From Thermoanaerobacterium saccharolyticum (GTDB lineage: Bacteria; Bacillota; Thermoanaerobacteria; Thermoanaerobacterales; Thermoanaerobacteraceae): a DNA stretch of 64,000 bases. Positions 16,738 to 26,521 of this stretch are shown here, piece by piece. The stretch covers positions 1-64,000 of the forward strand of contig NZ_BBKT01000001.1 of assembly GCF_000747665.1 (NCBI RefSeq), written 5' to 3'. The position numbers were made by a program, and so were the translations under genes. Each line of letters opens with the position of its first letter. Position 1 is the first letter of the stretch. The notes below the pieces were generated by a model that saw nothing but the letters and a program-made list of their open reading frames with translations, ran no database searches and was not told where the DNA came from.

Positions 16738-17889
16738 ATGTCGGAGAAAATTGGAGTGAATGCGTATATTGTAGGAGGATACGTAAGAGACAAATTGTTA
16801 AATTTAGAAAGCGATGATATTGATATTACGGTAGAAGGCGATGGAATAAAATTTGCTTTTATGCTCAATGAAATTTTAAATGGTGAGATGGAAGTACATG
16901 ACAAATTTGAAACTGCCAAAATAAAAACAAAAGATTTTGAGTTAGATATTGTGTCGGCAAGAAAGGAACGTTATGAACGTCCTGGAATGTTGCCAGTCGT
17001 CCAACGAGCCAGTCTTGCTGATGACATTAAAAGAAGAGATTTTACGATAAATATGCTGGCATTAGATGTAAAAACAAATCAAATCATTGATATATATAAC
17101 GGTGAAGACGACATAAAAAATAAATTAATTAGAGTCGTACATGATAAAAGTTTTGTTGACGATCCAACGAGGATTTTTAGGGCAATAAGATACAGCGGAA
17201 GATTAGGTTTTAAAATAGAGCAACATACTGATTGGTTGTTGAGGAAGTCTATATCTGATGGTGATATTTTTAATGTATCTGCCGATAGAATTATGAATGA
17301 AATTTATTTGATATTAAAAGAGAAGAAACCTGAACCTATAGTAAAGTTAATGAAATATTACCAGCTTGATAGGGGATTATTTTGCGGCATAAAGATTAAT
17401 GCAACAAATTTGAATACAAGCCCTAAAGAAGGCGATACATTATTGTATAGATTTTTGTTGTTTTTTTACAGTGCTACAAAAGAAGATGCTGATTGTTTAA
17501 TTAGAAAATACAATTTAAAACGAGAATATTTAAGTGGATTATCTGATATTCTGAATATAAAAATGAATATGCCTAAGCTAAATGAAAATGTATCTATTTT
17601 TAATACATTAAAAGATAAGAGAATAGAAGCAATATCTGCAGTTCATATTATGGAAGACTTAAATATAAAACAAGCCATTGAGAAATATTATGATATGGTG
17701 AAATTAAAAAGATTAGAAATAAATGGTGACGACATAAAAAGATTAGGACTTCAGCCGTCACCAATTTACAAAGAGATTTTAGATAAAATATTGCTGGATA
17801 AAATTTCAGGCAAGATAAAAGATCGAGAAGATGAGATTAGGAGTCTATTACATTATGTAGAAAAAGTCAAAAGAGGTGAAAAGATTTGA
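16738..17889 (+). CDS. CCA-adding enzyme / poly(A) polymerase family nucleotidyltransferase
   Basis: A class II tRNA nucleotidyltransferase-type protein of about 383 residues. The head shows VGGYVRDKLLN and the catalytic DDIDITVEGD, then RRDFTINMLALD and DPTRIFRAIRYSGRLGF. It probably repairs or completes tRNA CCA ends. The ATG at 16738 has no ribosome site, yet homology continues upstream in frame (IDRDILLILKD) to an ATA at 16705, which lies five bases after GAGGGAG. The real start may therefore be this ATA or be hidden by a base error. CCA-adding versus A-adding activity cannot be decided here. Confidence 0.85.
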   Translation: MSEKIGVNAYIVGGYVRDKLLNLESDDIDITVEGDGIKFAFMLNEILNGEMEVHDKFETAKIKTKDFELDIVSARKERYERPGMLPVVQRASLADDIKRRDFTINMLALDVKTNQIIDIYNGEDDIKNKLIRVVHDKSFVDDPTRIFRAIRYSGRLGFKIEQHTDWLLRKSISDGDIFNVSADRIMNEIYLILKEKKPEPIVKLMKYYQLDRGLFCGIKINATNLNTSPKEGDTLLYRFLLFFYSATKEDADCLIRKYNLKREYLSGLSDILNIKMNMPKLNENVSIFNTLKDKRIEAISAVHIMEDLNIKQAIEKYYDMVKLKRLEINGDDIKRLGLQPSPIYKEILDKILLDKISGKIKDREDEIRSLLHYVEKVKRGEKI

Positions 17890-18500
17890 GTGTATTATTA
17901 AGCTATTTAATTAGAATCCCAGCACTGATAATCGCAATGAGTTTTCATGAGTTTAGTCATGGATATGTAGCAGATAAATTAGGCGATCCAACGCCTAGGC
18001 AAAGCGGAAGACTTACATTAAATCCACTGGCCCACATAGATCCTTTAGGTCTAATTATGCTGTTTATTATATACTTTGGGTGGGCTAAGCCCGTACCGAT
18101 AAATCCATATTATTTTAAAGACAGAAGAAAAGGTGTTTTATATGTAGCGTTGGCTGGCCCCCTTTCTAACATTTTTTTGGCTATAATAACGCGAATTCTG
18201 ATGTTTTATTTTGGAAGCATCCCTGTATTAGGACTTTTTTTGACTATACTCTATCAATACAATTTAGTTTTTGCTGTGTTTAATATAATTCCTATACCAC
18301 CATTAGATGGTTCAAAGGTTTTGTGGAGCATTCTTCCTCAGAAAGAAGCATATATCTATTCGCAATATGAACAATATGGACAAATTGCTTTGCTATTGCT
18401 TCTATTTACAGGAATAATTAATTTATTTATGACTCCGTTAATGATGGGATTAGATAGATTAATTTCTAAAATAATTTTGTTTCCGTTTGGAGTGGGATAA
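17886..18500 (+). CDS. Site-2 protease family (M50) membrane protein
   Basis: A 204-residue polytopic membrane metalloprotease homologue. The zinc motif HEFSH lies near residue 21 and the second ligand region NIIPIPPLDGSK near residue 138. It resembles the YwhC/YdgG group found next to scpA-scpB in many Firmicutes. Substrates of this group are not established. The TTG at 17886 overlaps the end of the previous gene, with GAGGTG upstream, and its last base overlaps the scpA start. Confidence 0.88.
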   Translation: MSVLLSYLIRIPALIIAMSFHEFSHGYVADKLGDPTPRQSGRLTLNPLAHIDPLGLIMLFIIYFGWAKPVPINPYYFKDRRKGVLYVALAGPLSNIFLAIITRILMFYFGSIPVLGLFLTILYQYNLVFAVFNIIPIPPLDGSKVLWSILPQKEAYIYSQYEQYGQIALLLLLFTGIINLFMTPLMMGLDRLISKIILFPFGVG

Positions 18501-19211
18501 TGTATAATATCAAAATAGAATCTTTTGAAGGGCCTTTTGACCTTTTGTTTCATCTGATAGAAAAAAATGAAATAGATATAAAAGACATACCGATAGCATC
18601 TGTTTTTGATCAATACATGGAATATTTAAAGGCTATGCAAGAAATGGACTTGGATATTGCAACAGAGTTTATTTTAATGGCTGCTACATTGCTGGAGATA
18701 AAATCAAGTATGCTTTTGCCAAAGCAAAATGCCGAAGGACAGCAAATGACAATAGCTGATGCAGACCCTCGAGAAGAATTGGTGGAAAAGCTGATTGAAT
18801 ATAAAAGATACAAAAGTATCGCAAATAGACTGAAAGACTTAAATACATTAGGCACTAAATTTTTTAGAGACGAGCCTGAAATAAAATACGTTGATAAATC
18901 GCTTTGTCTTAATTATTCAGCTATCGACTTAAAAAAAAACTTATATGAAGATTCTTCAAAAGTCCAACAACAATGTTATGCCAATTAGATATGCAAAAGA
19001 TCAAATTACAATCGATGACAAAATAAAGGAGATACTAAATAAGCTAATAGTTACTCCTGTGATTAAATTTGGCGATTTTTTAAGGAATTTACGTAAAGTG
19101 GAAAAAATTGTTTCATTTGTAGCACTTTTAGAATTGATTAAGTTAAATAAAGTAGCGGCTGAGCAAAAAAAGACATTTGGAGACATAATTATAAAAAGTC
19201 TAAAGAGGTGA
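18500..19211 (+). CDS. scpA: Segregation and condensation protein A, apparent frameshift
   Basis: ScpA is the kleisin that links SMC heads in the bacterial condensin and is needed for chromosome segregation. The N-terminus YNIKIESFEGPFDLLFHLIE and the stretch FILMAATLLEIKSSMLLP are diagnostic. The frame breaks at the A9 run 18931-18939; removing one A joins IDLKK to TYMKILQKSNNN and gives 236 residues, the family length, ending in the winged-helix tail. scpB follows after four bases. The gene is rarely dispensable, so the break is probably a base-call error. Confidence 0.93.
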
Positions 19212-19215
19212 AATA

Positions 19216-19722
19216 ATGGATATAGATTTCATAATAGAGTCCATACTATTTGCCGCCGGCAGACCTGTAAAGATAAAAACTTTAAGTGACGTATTGAATA
19301 TATCTGCAAAGGATGTCATTGAATCTTTTAATAGATTAAAAACCGATTATGAAAGAAAAAATAGAGGAGTAAAAGTCTCGATGATAAATGATTCAATAGT
19401 GATGTCTTCAAATGAAGTATATGCAGACTATATAAAAAAGGCATTAGGACTTGATATAAAGCAAGGATTATCTCAAGCTGCATTAGAAGTTTTGTCTATA
19501 ATTGCTTATAATCAGCCTATTACAAGAATCGACATAGAAAAAATAAGAGGTGTAAAGTGTGAGAAAGCAATTAACACCTTATTAGAATTTAATTTAATCA
19601 AAGAAGATGGAAGAATAAATGCTCCAGGTCGTGCAATACTTTATTCTACAACTGATGATTTTCTGAAGTACTTTAATTTGCCTTCTTTAAAAGACTTGCC
19701 TCCATTAGATGATATTACTTAG
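19216..19722 (+). CDS. scpB: Segregation and condensation protein B
   Basis: A 168-residue double winged-helix protein that binds the ScpA linker in the SMC complex. Diagnostic stretches are IIESILFAAGRPVKI at the start and QAALEVLSIIAYNQPITRIDIEKIRG in the middle, with the family ending FLKYFNLPSLKDLPPL. GAGGTG precedes the ATG. It forms the usual scpAB pair. Confidence 0.95.
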   Translation: MDIDFIIESILFAAGRPVKIKTLSDVLNISAKDVIESFNRLKTDYERKNRGVKVSMINDSIVMSSNEVYADYIKKALGLDIKQGLSQAALEVLSIIAYNQPITRIDIEKIRGVKCEKAINTLLEFNLIKEDGRINAPGRAILYSTTDDFLKYFNLPSLKDLPPLDDIT

Positions 19723-19766
19723 TATTTTATTTTTATTATTGAAAACAATATATTTGAGAAGGTGAA

Positions 19767-20478
19767 TTGATGTTTTCTCTTTATATATTATTAATTTTAC
19801 TTGTAGTAATATTTATTTTTATTTATCCTATGACTTTTAAAGTGCACTATGATAATTATGGTATAAATTTTATTTTGAATATATACATATATATTGTTCG
19901 ATTTGCTAAGATTGCCAGCCTAAACGTTAATTATAAAAGAATTGATGAGAATGATAGAGCAGAATTGTCATTAAAAATATTGGGAATTAAATTGATGAAT
20001 GTAGTCGTTGATATTGTTAATTTTACGCTAAAAGACGATAGACCGGTAATAAAGTACGAAGTGCATAAAGCCTTTTTTTTTAAAATTTCCCCAAAAATCA
20101 GAAAAGAGAAAAATGCTAAGTTTACATGATGTACATAGAATAATAGATTTGTTTAATTCAAATAAGATTATGATTTATGAAATGAGCAAAAGCATTAAAA
20201 AGTCTATAGTAATTAGAAAATTGAGATTAAATATAGATGAGGGATTTAACGATGCAGCTTTTACATCCATTGTATATGGAATTATTAATTCTGTAATTTA
20301 TACGCTAATTGTTCCTGTCTATTGCAATATAAAATTTTTAAGTAAGCCTTTCATATCTATAAACCCTCATTTTGGAGAAAATATTTTAAAAAGCGACTTT
20401 GATTGCATATTAGATTTTAGATATGGTAATATTATAGTTAATGGTATTAAATTCTTAAAAAATTTTAAACGGAGGTGA
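19767..20478 (+). CDS. DUF2953 family membrane-associated protein, apparent frameshift
   Basis: About 236 residues once one extra base is removed; the family is DUF2953, of unknown function, commonly next to scpAB and ytfJ in spore formers. It has one N-terminal membrane segment (LYILLILLVVIFIFIYP), and a C-terminal half with IRKLRLNIDEGFNDAAFTS. The first frame stops at 20127-20129 and the second picks up one frame over. The T9 run at 20072-20080 is the likeliest site. It is cotranscribed with ytfJ, six bases downstream. Confidence 0.75.
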
Positions 20479-20484
20479 TTTTGG

Positions 20485-20931
20485 ATGAGCGATCATCCTA
20501 TTGAAGGATTAATGAAGACGACTATGGAGAGTCTTAAGGAAATGATAGATGTAAATACAATCGTTGGGGATGCGGTAGAAGCTCCGGATGGAACAGTGAT
20601 CATTCCAATTTCAAGGGTAACATTTGGTTTTGCTGCTGGTGGTGGAGAGTTTCAGATGACGCAAAATAAAGACAAAGAACAAAATCAAAATAATGGACAA
20701 TCAAACATGCCATTTGGCGGTGGCAGTGGTGCAGGCGTTTCTTTGCAGCCAGTTGCATTTATGGTTGTAGGGCAAGGACAGATAAGACTTTTGCCAGTGA
20801 ATCAAAATGCTATGGTTGAAAGAATAATCGATTTAGCACCTAAGTTAATGGAAGAACTTCAAAATGTTTTTAACAAAAATAAGACTTATAAAAAATCAAC
20901 TCCGATAACTGTAACAAATAACATAGATTGA
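20485..20931 (+). CDS. ytfJ: GerW/YtfJ family sporulation protein
   Basis: A 148-residue protein of the YtfJ/GerW family. In Bacillus it is made in the forespore and is needed for nutrient germination. Visible are HPIEGLMKTTMESLKEMIDV, the PDGTVIIPISRVTFGFAAGGGE core, and a glycine-rich segment. GGAGGTG precedes the ATG at 20485. The neighbouring DUF2953 gene is its usual partner. Confidence 0.9.
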   Translation: MSDHPIEGLMKTTMESLKEMIDVNTIVGDAVEAPDGTVIIPISRVTFGFAAGGGEFQMTQNKDKEQNQNNGQSNMPFGGGSGAGVSLQPVAFMVVGQGQIRLLPVNQNAMVERIIDLAPKLMEELQNVFNKNKTYKKSTPITVTNNID

Positions 20932-20988
20932 TTTATTAGGTAATAAGCGGGTCATAATGTGGGGTATTAACTTTCAAGGAGGACAGTA

Positions 20989-22134
20989 ATGAAGAAGATA
21001 CTTTTATTCATGCTTATTTTTACTTTCCTTATGACCCCTATAGACATAGAAGCCGAAAATTTAAAACCTCTTCAAATTGCTGCAAAAGCTGCAATTGTAA
21101 TGGATCAGAGATCGGGCAGAATTCTTTTTGAAAAAAATATAAGTGAAAAACTTCCTATGGCAAGTACAACCAAAATCATGACATTGCTCTTGGCTTTAGA
21201 ATATGGCAATTTAAATGATACTGTAACCGTCAGCAAAAAAGCTGCAAGTGTAGGCGGGTCTTCAATATGGCTTTCGCCTGGAGAAAAAATTTCAATGATA
21301 AATTTATTGTACGGTTTGATGTTAAATTCAGGGAATGATGCTGCAACCGCAATTGCAGAACACATAAGCGGCAGTGTTGATAAGTTTGTGGAGCTTATGA
21401 ATAAAAAAGCTAAAGAAATTGGAGCATATAATACAAATTTTGTTACACCTTCAGGTCTTGATATCGGAATAGACAACCATTATACAACTGCTTATGATTT
21501 AGCTTTAATTACAAGATATGCTTTTAACAATTACAATAAATTTGCTGAAATAGTATCAACAAAAGAAAAGACAATTCCTTGGGATGGAAAAGAATACGAC
21601 AGGTATCTGCGAAATAAAAATAAGATGCTTTGGCAATATGAAGGAGCAGATGGAGTAAAAACAGGATTTACTAATAAGGCTGGCAGATGCTTAGTTGCTT
21701 CGGCATCGAGAAATGGTCAAAGGTTAATATCTGTAGTATTGAACAGCGGCCCAATGTGGGAAGACACACAAAAAATTTTAGATTATTCTTTTGCAAACTA
21801 TACTCCAATTAAGATTATTTCAAAAGGTCAGATGGTAAAGACTATAAGTGTTGTTAATGGCAAGGAAAAATATCTGCCTCTTATATATAATAGTGATTTT
21901 ATATTGCCAATTTCAAAAGATGAGGAAATAAATGTTAAAATTGATTATAGCCTACCTAAATCCGTAAAAGCACCAATAGGAATTGGAGAAAAGATTGGAA
22001 TAGCTATTGTAAAATTGAACGATAATCAGGTTGCGACTATTGATGTAGTTGCAGGCAAAAATGTTGACGAAAGAGATTACGAGTTTAATTTTAAAACCAT
22101 CATAAAGAATTGGATTGACATACTCCAATATTAA
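20989..22134 (+). CDS. dacB: Sporulation-type D-alanyl-D-alanine carboxypeptidase
   Basis: A second S11-family D,D-carboxypeptidase of 381 residues with a signal peptide (ILLFMLIFTFLMTPIDIEA), the SXXK motif STTK, SGN and KTGFTNKAG. It is probably the DacB-like enzyme that lowers crosslinking of the spore cortex, given its place after ytfJ. DacB versus DacF cannot be settled by eye. GGAGG precedes the ATG, and a strong terminator follows. Confidence 0.85.
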   Translation: MKKILLFMLIFTFLMTPIDIEAENLKPLQIAAKAAIVMDQRSGRILFEKNISEKLPMASTTKIMTLLLALEYGNLNDTVTVSKKAASVGGSSIWLSPGEKISMINLLYGLMLNSGNDAATAIAEHISGSVDKFVELMNKKAKEIGAYNTNFVTPSGLDIGIDNHYTTAYDLALITRYAFNNYNKFAEIVSTKEKTIPWDGKEYDRYLRNKNKMLWQYEGADGVKTGFTNKAGRCLVASASRNGQRLISVVLNSGPMWEDTQKILDYSFANYTPIKIISKGQMVKTISVVNGKEKYLPLIYNSDFILPISKDEEINVKIDYSLPKSVKAPIGIGEKIGIAIVKLNDNQVATIDVVAGKNVDERDYEFNFKTIIKNWIDILQY

Positions 22135-22163
22135 ACTCCTGGTACGTACCAGGAGTTTTTTTG
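22133..22163 (+). terminator. Strong terminator after dacB
   Basis: AAACTCCTGGTAC pairs with GTACCAGGAGTTT and is followed by TTTT. The stem is perfect over 13 bases. Confidence 0.9.
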
Positions 22164-22223
22164 TAACATTTTTTTTATTTGAGAATAACATAAATATGTA
22201 AAATTTCTTTAGGAGATGGTTAA

Positions 22224-23193
22224 ATGATCAATCACAGGCTTGAATGCATTGACATTGGCAGTGATTATTGTCCTTGTTATTTAGCAGAATTAAACGAATG
22301 TATTGTTTGTTCTCAATTGCAAGGAAAAGAATTTTGTGATTGCAATTGGAATGGTGTATGTGTATATCAAGATTTTATATGGTCAAAAAGAAAAGCGAAA
22401 GCAAAAAGGGAGACTATTGTGGCCGATATAATTGATAAACAAAGTATAAATAAAAATTTAATTATATTGACGTTATCTGTACCTAATAAAATGGCAAGAG
22501 ATTTAAATGAACCTGGATCATATGTATTCTTGAGAAATGAATTAAGTCCTTCTTTTTTCGACGCTCCAATGTCTGTAATGTACGTTGATGAAATAAACGG
22601 GATTATAAAAATTGCTGTACAGATTAACGGACCTAAGACCAATCTAATCAATTCATGTGGCAAGCGCGTTTTTTTTAAGAGGACCATATTGGAATGGATT
22701 GTTTGGACACAAATATATAAAAGGCACCAGAAATTCAAAATGCCTTGTAATATTAAGGGGTATAGCACAAGCACCTGGAGCAATAATCATAAACAAGCTA
22801 TACAATAACAACAATGAAATAACAGTGATAATTGATAAGGGTAAAGTTGAAAAGTTTTTTATTTTGCAGTATATTAATAATTTTAATTTAAAAATAATTA
22901 CGACAGACCTTTTAAGTAACGACGGGCAAGATATTTTAAAAAATGCAATTTTAGACAACGATATTAAATTAATTTACAGCGGAGGTTCTGATGAACAACA
23001 TCTAAATATATTAAATTATTTAGATTTACTTGATAGCAAAGCTTATTTTGCTGTATCAAACAATAATACAATATGCTGCGGAGAAGGTATTTGCGGCAGC
23101 TGTGAGGTCCAAATTGATGGGCAAAAAATAAGGTCATGTAAAGTTCAATTAGATGTTAGAAAAGCCATTGAAAGGAGAGTATTGCATGGTTAA
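22224..23193 (+). CDS. Cys-rich FAD/[2Fe-2S] electron-transfer protein, apparent frameshift
   Basis: A ferredoxin-reductase-type protein resembling dihydroorotate dehydrogenase electron-transfer subunits (PyrK). The first 46 residues hold eight cysteines (CPC, CIVC, CDC and others), an extra cluster that PyrK lacks. The FAD domain shows GSYVFLRN, the NAD domain LRGIAQAPGA, and the C-terminus the [2Fe-2S] motif CCGEGICGSC. The frame breaks at the T8 run 22669-22676; removing one T joins NSCGKRVF to LRGPYWNGLFG and gives 322 residues. It overlaps the next flavoprotein gene, so the two probably form one complex. The substrate is unknown. Confidence 0.78.
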
Positions 23194-24469
23194 GGTTGTT
23201 GTCATTGGAGGCGGTTGGGCAGGATGTGCAGCGGCTCTTACGGCAAAAAAAGCAGGAGCTGAAGTCGTATTGCTTGAAAAAACAGATATGTTGTTAGGTT
23301 GTGGTTTAGTAGGAGGAATAATGCGAAACAATGGCAGGTTTACTGCTGCAGAAGAGCTGAAATACTTAGGTGGATATGAATTGATTGAGATAACTGATAT
23401 GTGTGCAAGGCATAGAAATATTGAATTTCCAGGTCATAAACACGCAAATCTGTACGATATAACTAAGGTTGAGCCTGAAATAAGAAAAATGCTATTAAAT
23501 AAAGGAATTAAAATTAAATTTATATCTAGAGCGGCAGATGTAATAATGGAAAACAAGACAAAAATCAAAGGTATTGTTTTAGACGATGAATCAGTTGAAT
23601 ATGGCGATGTATTTGTAGAAACCACCGGTTCAACAGGGCCTATGGGAAATTGTTTAAGATACGGCAACGGTTGTTCAATGTGCATACTGCGATGTCCATC
23701 TTTTGGACCTAGGATAAGCATAAGTTACCGTGCAGGTGTTGAAGATATTTTAGGAATGAGATCTGATGAGGTTTATGGTGCCTTTAGCGGGTCTTGTAAG
23801 TTGAATAAAGATTCATTAAGCGATGAAATCAGAGAGAAGCTTGATAAAGAAGGTGTTATAGTGTTGCCAGTTCCTGAAGAAGATGTAAACATGGACAAAC
23901 TGAATATAAAAGTATGCCAACAATATGCTCTTCCAGAATACGCAAAGAATGTCATATTGCTTGATACTGGCCATGCTAAGCTGATGACCCCATTTTATCC
24001 TTTAGAAAAATTAAGAAAAATTCCAGGACTTGAAAGAGCCAGGTTTGAAGATCCATATTCTGGAGGAAAGGCTAATTCAATTAGATATCTCTCTATTGCT
24101 CCCAGAAACAATGGAATGAAAGTAAAAGGTCTTGATAATTTGCTTTGCGCAGGAGAAAAATCAGGGCTTTTTACTGGGCATACAGAGGCTATGACTACCG
24201 GATGTCTGGCAGGGCACAATAGTGTTAGGTTGTCATTAGGAATGCCACTTTTAGAATTACCAAGAAATTTAGCATCTGGAGATCTTATCGCCTATGAAAA
24301 TGAATGTATAGAAACAAAAGAAGGATTGAAAAATCGCTATACCTTTGCAGGTGGAATATATTTTGAAAGGATGAAATCATTAGGGTTATATACTACAAAT
24401 ACTGATGTGATTAGAGAGAAGGTAGAAAGAGATAATCTTATAGGAATATATGATGAAAAATTAGTTTAG
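23186..24469 (+). CDS. FAD-dependent oxidoreductase with TrmFO-like C-terminus
   Basis: A 427-residue flavoprotein. It has an N-terminal FAD-binding VVVIGGGWAGCAAALTAKKA, a cysteine cluster GNGCSMCILRCPS near residue 170, and a C-terminal part that resembles GidA/TrmFO proteins (LLCAGEKSGLFTGHTEAMTTG, CLAGHNSVRLSLG, LPRNLASGDLI). TrmFO proper methylates tRNA uridine 54, but the cysteine insertion and the pairing with an electron-transfer subunit suggest a different redox role. AAAGGAG precedes the ATG at 23186, which overlaps the preceding gene. Function unknown. Confidence 0.75.
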   Translation: MVKVVVIGGGWAGCAAALTAKKAGAEVVLLEKTDMLLGCGLVGGIMRNNGRFTAAEELKYLGGYELIEITDMCARHRNIEFPGHKHANLYDITKVEPEIRKMLLNKGIKIKFISRAADVIMENKTKIKGIVLDDESVEYGDVFVETTGSTGPMGNCLRYGNGCSMCILRCPSFGPRISISYRAGVEDILGMRSDEVYGAFSGSCKLNKDSLSDEIREKLDKEGVIVLPVPEEDVNMDKLNIKVCQQYALPEYAKNVILLDTGHAKLMTPFYPLEKLRKIPGLERARFEDPYSGGKANSIRYLSIAPRNNGMKVKGLDNLLCAGEKSGLFTGHTEAMTTGCLAGHNSVRLSLGMPLLELPRNLASGDLIAYENECIETKEGLKNRYTFAGGIYFERMKSLGLYTTNTDVIREKVERDNLIGIYDEKLV

Positions 24470-24495
24470 GCAAGTTTAAAGCTTGCCTAAACTAT
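24465..24495 (+). terminator. Hairpin after the redox pair
   Basis: TTTAGGCAAG pairs with CTTGCCTAAA around TTTAAAG. The following tract is ACTATTGTCTTTT, so termination may be weak. Confidence 0.6.
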
Positions 24496-24568
24496 TGTCT
24501 TTTGTATCAAAAAATGTTATATTATATGCGTTGTGTTGGGTGTATAATAAATGTGGGTGTGAAACGTC

Positions 24569-25276
24569 ATGGAAAGATTGCAAAAATATCTGGCTGAGTG
24601 CGGGATTGCGTCCAGAAGAAAATGTGAGCAGTTGATTTTGGCTGGAGAAGTTAAAGTTAATGGTGAAACTATAAGAAAGCTTGGTATCAAAGTTGACCCC
24701 AATAAGGATGTTGTTGAATACAATGGTAAAGTAGTCACTAAAGTCAATAAAAATATATACATCATGCTAAATAAACCTGTAGGATATCTTACGACGGTTA
24801 AAGATCAATTTGATAGGCCTTCAGTAATAGACTTAGTTAATATTGATGATAGGGTGTATCCAATTGGTCGATTGGACTACGACACTTCAGGACTGCTTTT
24901 GCTTACGAATGACGGTGATTTGGCAAATAAGCTCATGCATCCGAAGAATAAAATTAATAAGGTATATATTGCACAAATAAAAGGTGTGCCAGATAAAATG
25001 AAGTTGGATATGTTTAGAAACGGACTTTGCATTGATAATTATAAAACTGCTAAAGCTGAGATAGATATATTAAAAGTCGCAAATGGTAATTCTACCGTAA
25101 GAATAGTCATCCGTGAGGGGCGAAACAGGCAAATCAGAAAGATGTGTGAGCTAATTGGACATCCTGTCTTAAAGTTAAAAAGAGTAAAAATAGGCAATTT
25201 GGATATTGGAAATTTAAAAACCGGACAGTGGCGTTATCTATCTAAAGATGAAGTAGAATATCTAAAAAAATTATAG
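24569..25276 (+). CDS. rluB: Ribosomal large-subunit pseudouridine synthase B-type
   Basis: A 235-residue RsuA/RluB-family enzyme that isomerises a uridine in 23S rRNA. It has an N-terminal S4 domain (RLQKYLAECGIASRRKCEQL), the catalytic-Asp motif YPIGRLDYDTSGLLLLTNDG, and the family signature IREGRNRQIRKMCE. RluB is chosen over RsuA because of its common placement near scpAB and cmk. ATG at 24569 follows a weak ribosome site. Confidence 0.92.
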   Translation: MERLQKYLAECGIASRRKCEQLILAGEVKVNGETIRKLGIKVDPNKDVVEYNGKVVTKVNKNIYIMLNKPVGYLTTVKDQFDRPSVIDLVNIDDRVYPIGRLDYDTSGLLLLTNDGDLANKLMHPKNKINKVYIAQIKGVPDKMKLDMFRNGLCIDNYKTAKAEIDILKVANGNSTVRIVIREGRNRQIRKMCELIGHPVLKLKRVKIGNLDIGNLKTGQWRYLSKDEVEYLKKL

Positions 25277-25289
25277 GAAGAGATGGTTT

Positions 25290-25667
25290 ATGTTTAAAAT
25301 CAAGTTTGCATCAGAAGAAGATTTAAAATATATAAAAGAAATTGCTGATTATTTTAAATTTCCTTTTTCGGTAGATCTAAGCAAATGTATTAATATGATA
25401 GCAACAGATGAAAAGCCTTTTGGCTTTATAACAATAAAAGTGGATGATGATATGGCTTATATAATAGGACATGCTGTTTTGCCTGAATATCAGATGAAAG
25501 GTTATGGAACAATGCTTTTAAAGGTTGCATTGAACAACGTATATGATTTTGGAATTAAAAAGGCATATGTAAAGAATTCTATTAGCGATGATTTCTATAT
25601 TGGAAATCATTTTAAAAAATCTGACAATGGTTTATATGTTGACATAGAAGAATTATTTAAAAAATAA
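25290..25667 (+). CDS. GNAT-family N-acetyltransferase
   Basis: A short 125-residue GNAT-fold protein. The acetyl-CoA binding region reads VLPEYQMKGYGTMLLKVAL (Q/RxxGxG/A-like). The substrate is unknown. It begins 13 bases after rluB and is followed 17 bases later by speE, so it could act on a polyamine or ribosomal protein, but the sequence gives no direct evidence. Confidence 0.75.
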   Translation: MFKIKFASEEDLKYIKEIADYFKFPFSVDLSKCINMIATDEKPFGFITIKVDDDMAYIIGHAVLPEYQMKGYGTMLLKVALNNVYDFGIKKAYVKNSISDDFYIGNHFKKSDNGLYVDIEELFKK

Positions 25668-25684
25668 TTTAGGAGGAATGAAGA

Positions 25685-26518
25685 ATGGAACTGTGGTTTA
25701 CTGAACATCACAACGATTCTATAGGTTATTCATTAAAAGTAAATAGAACATTAAATTCTGAAAATACCCAATTTCAAAAGCTAGACGTAATAGAGTCTGA
25801 ATTTTACGGTAGGGTATTGATTCTTGATGGAATTTTGCAGACGACAGAGAAAGATGAGTTTGTTTATCATGAGATGATAGTGCATGTTCCACTTTTTACT
25901 CACAAGAATCCTAAAAATGTTTTAATAGTAGGTGGTGGTGATGGTGGTGCCGTAAAAGAAATTTTGAAGCACGATTCAGTGGAAAGAGTTGTTCTTGCAG
26001 AGATCGATGATCGTGTTGTGGAAAATTCGAAAAAATATTTGCCTACAATTAGCTGTGGATTATACGATGAAAAAGTAGAGATTATGATTGGCGATGGAAT
26101 AAAATATGTGAGTGAGCACAAGAATGAATTTGATGTTGTAATTGTAGATTCGACAGATCCTATAGGCCCTGCGGTAGGGTTATTCACAGAGGATTTTTAT
26201 AGATCTGTGTATGAGTGCTTAAAGGAAGACGGAATTATAGTAGCACAGACAGAGTCACCTTTTATTTATGGTAGCTTAATAAATAAATTAAGTAAGATGT
26301 TTAAAAATATTTACCCAATAGTAAAGCCATATATATGTACTATACCGACATATCCGGGGCATTTGTGGACTTTTACAATGGGTTCTAAGAAGTATGATCC
26401 TGAAGCTGTAGATGTGAATAATATTCCTAATATTGACACAAAATATTATACGCCACAGTTACATAAAGCCAGCTTTGTGTTGCCGAAATTTGTAAAAGAA
26501 ATTTTTGAGGAGGCATAG
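25685..26518 (+). CDS. speE: Spermidine synthase
   Basis: A 277-residue aminopropyltransferase that transfers the aminopropyl group of decarboxylated S-adenosylmethionine to putrescine. The family signature is [18 protein letters not shown], followed by [16 protein letters not shown], the active-site region [21 protein letters not shown], and the N-terminal [23 protein letters not shown] precedes the ATG. agmatinase follows four bases later; speD, which makes its co-substrate, lies at 38014. Confidence 0.96.
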   Translation: MELWFTEHHNDSIGYSLKVNRTLNSENTQFQKLDVIESEFYGRVLILDGILQTTEKDEFVYHEMIVHVPLFTHKNPKNVLIVGGGDGGAVKEILKHDSVERVVLAEIDDRVVENSKKYLPTISCGLYDEKVEIMIGDGIKYVSEHKNEFDVVIVDSTDPIGPAVGLFTEDFYRSVYECLKEDGIIVAQTESPFIYGSLINKLSKMFKNIYPIVKPYICTIPTYPGHLWTFTMGSKKYDPEAVDVNNIPNIDTKYYTPQLHKASFVLPKFVKEIFEEA

Positions 26519-26521
26519 TTT

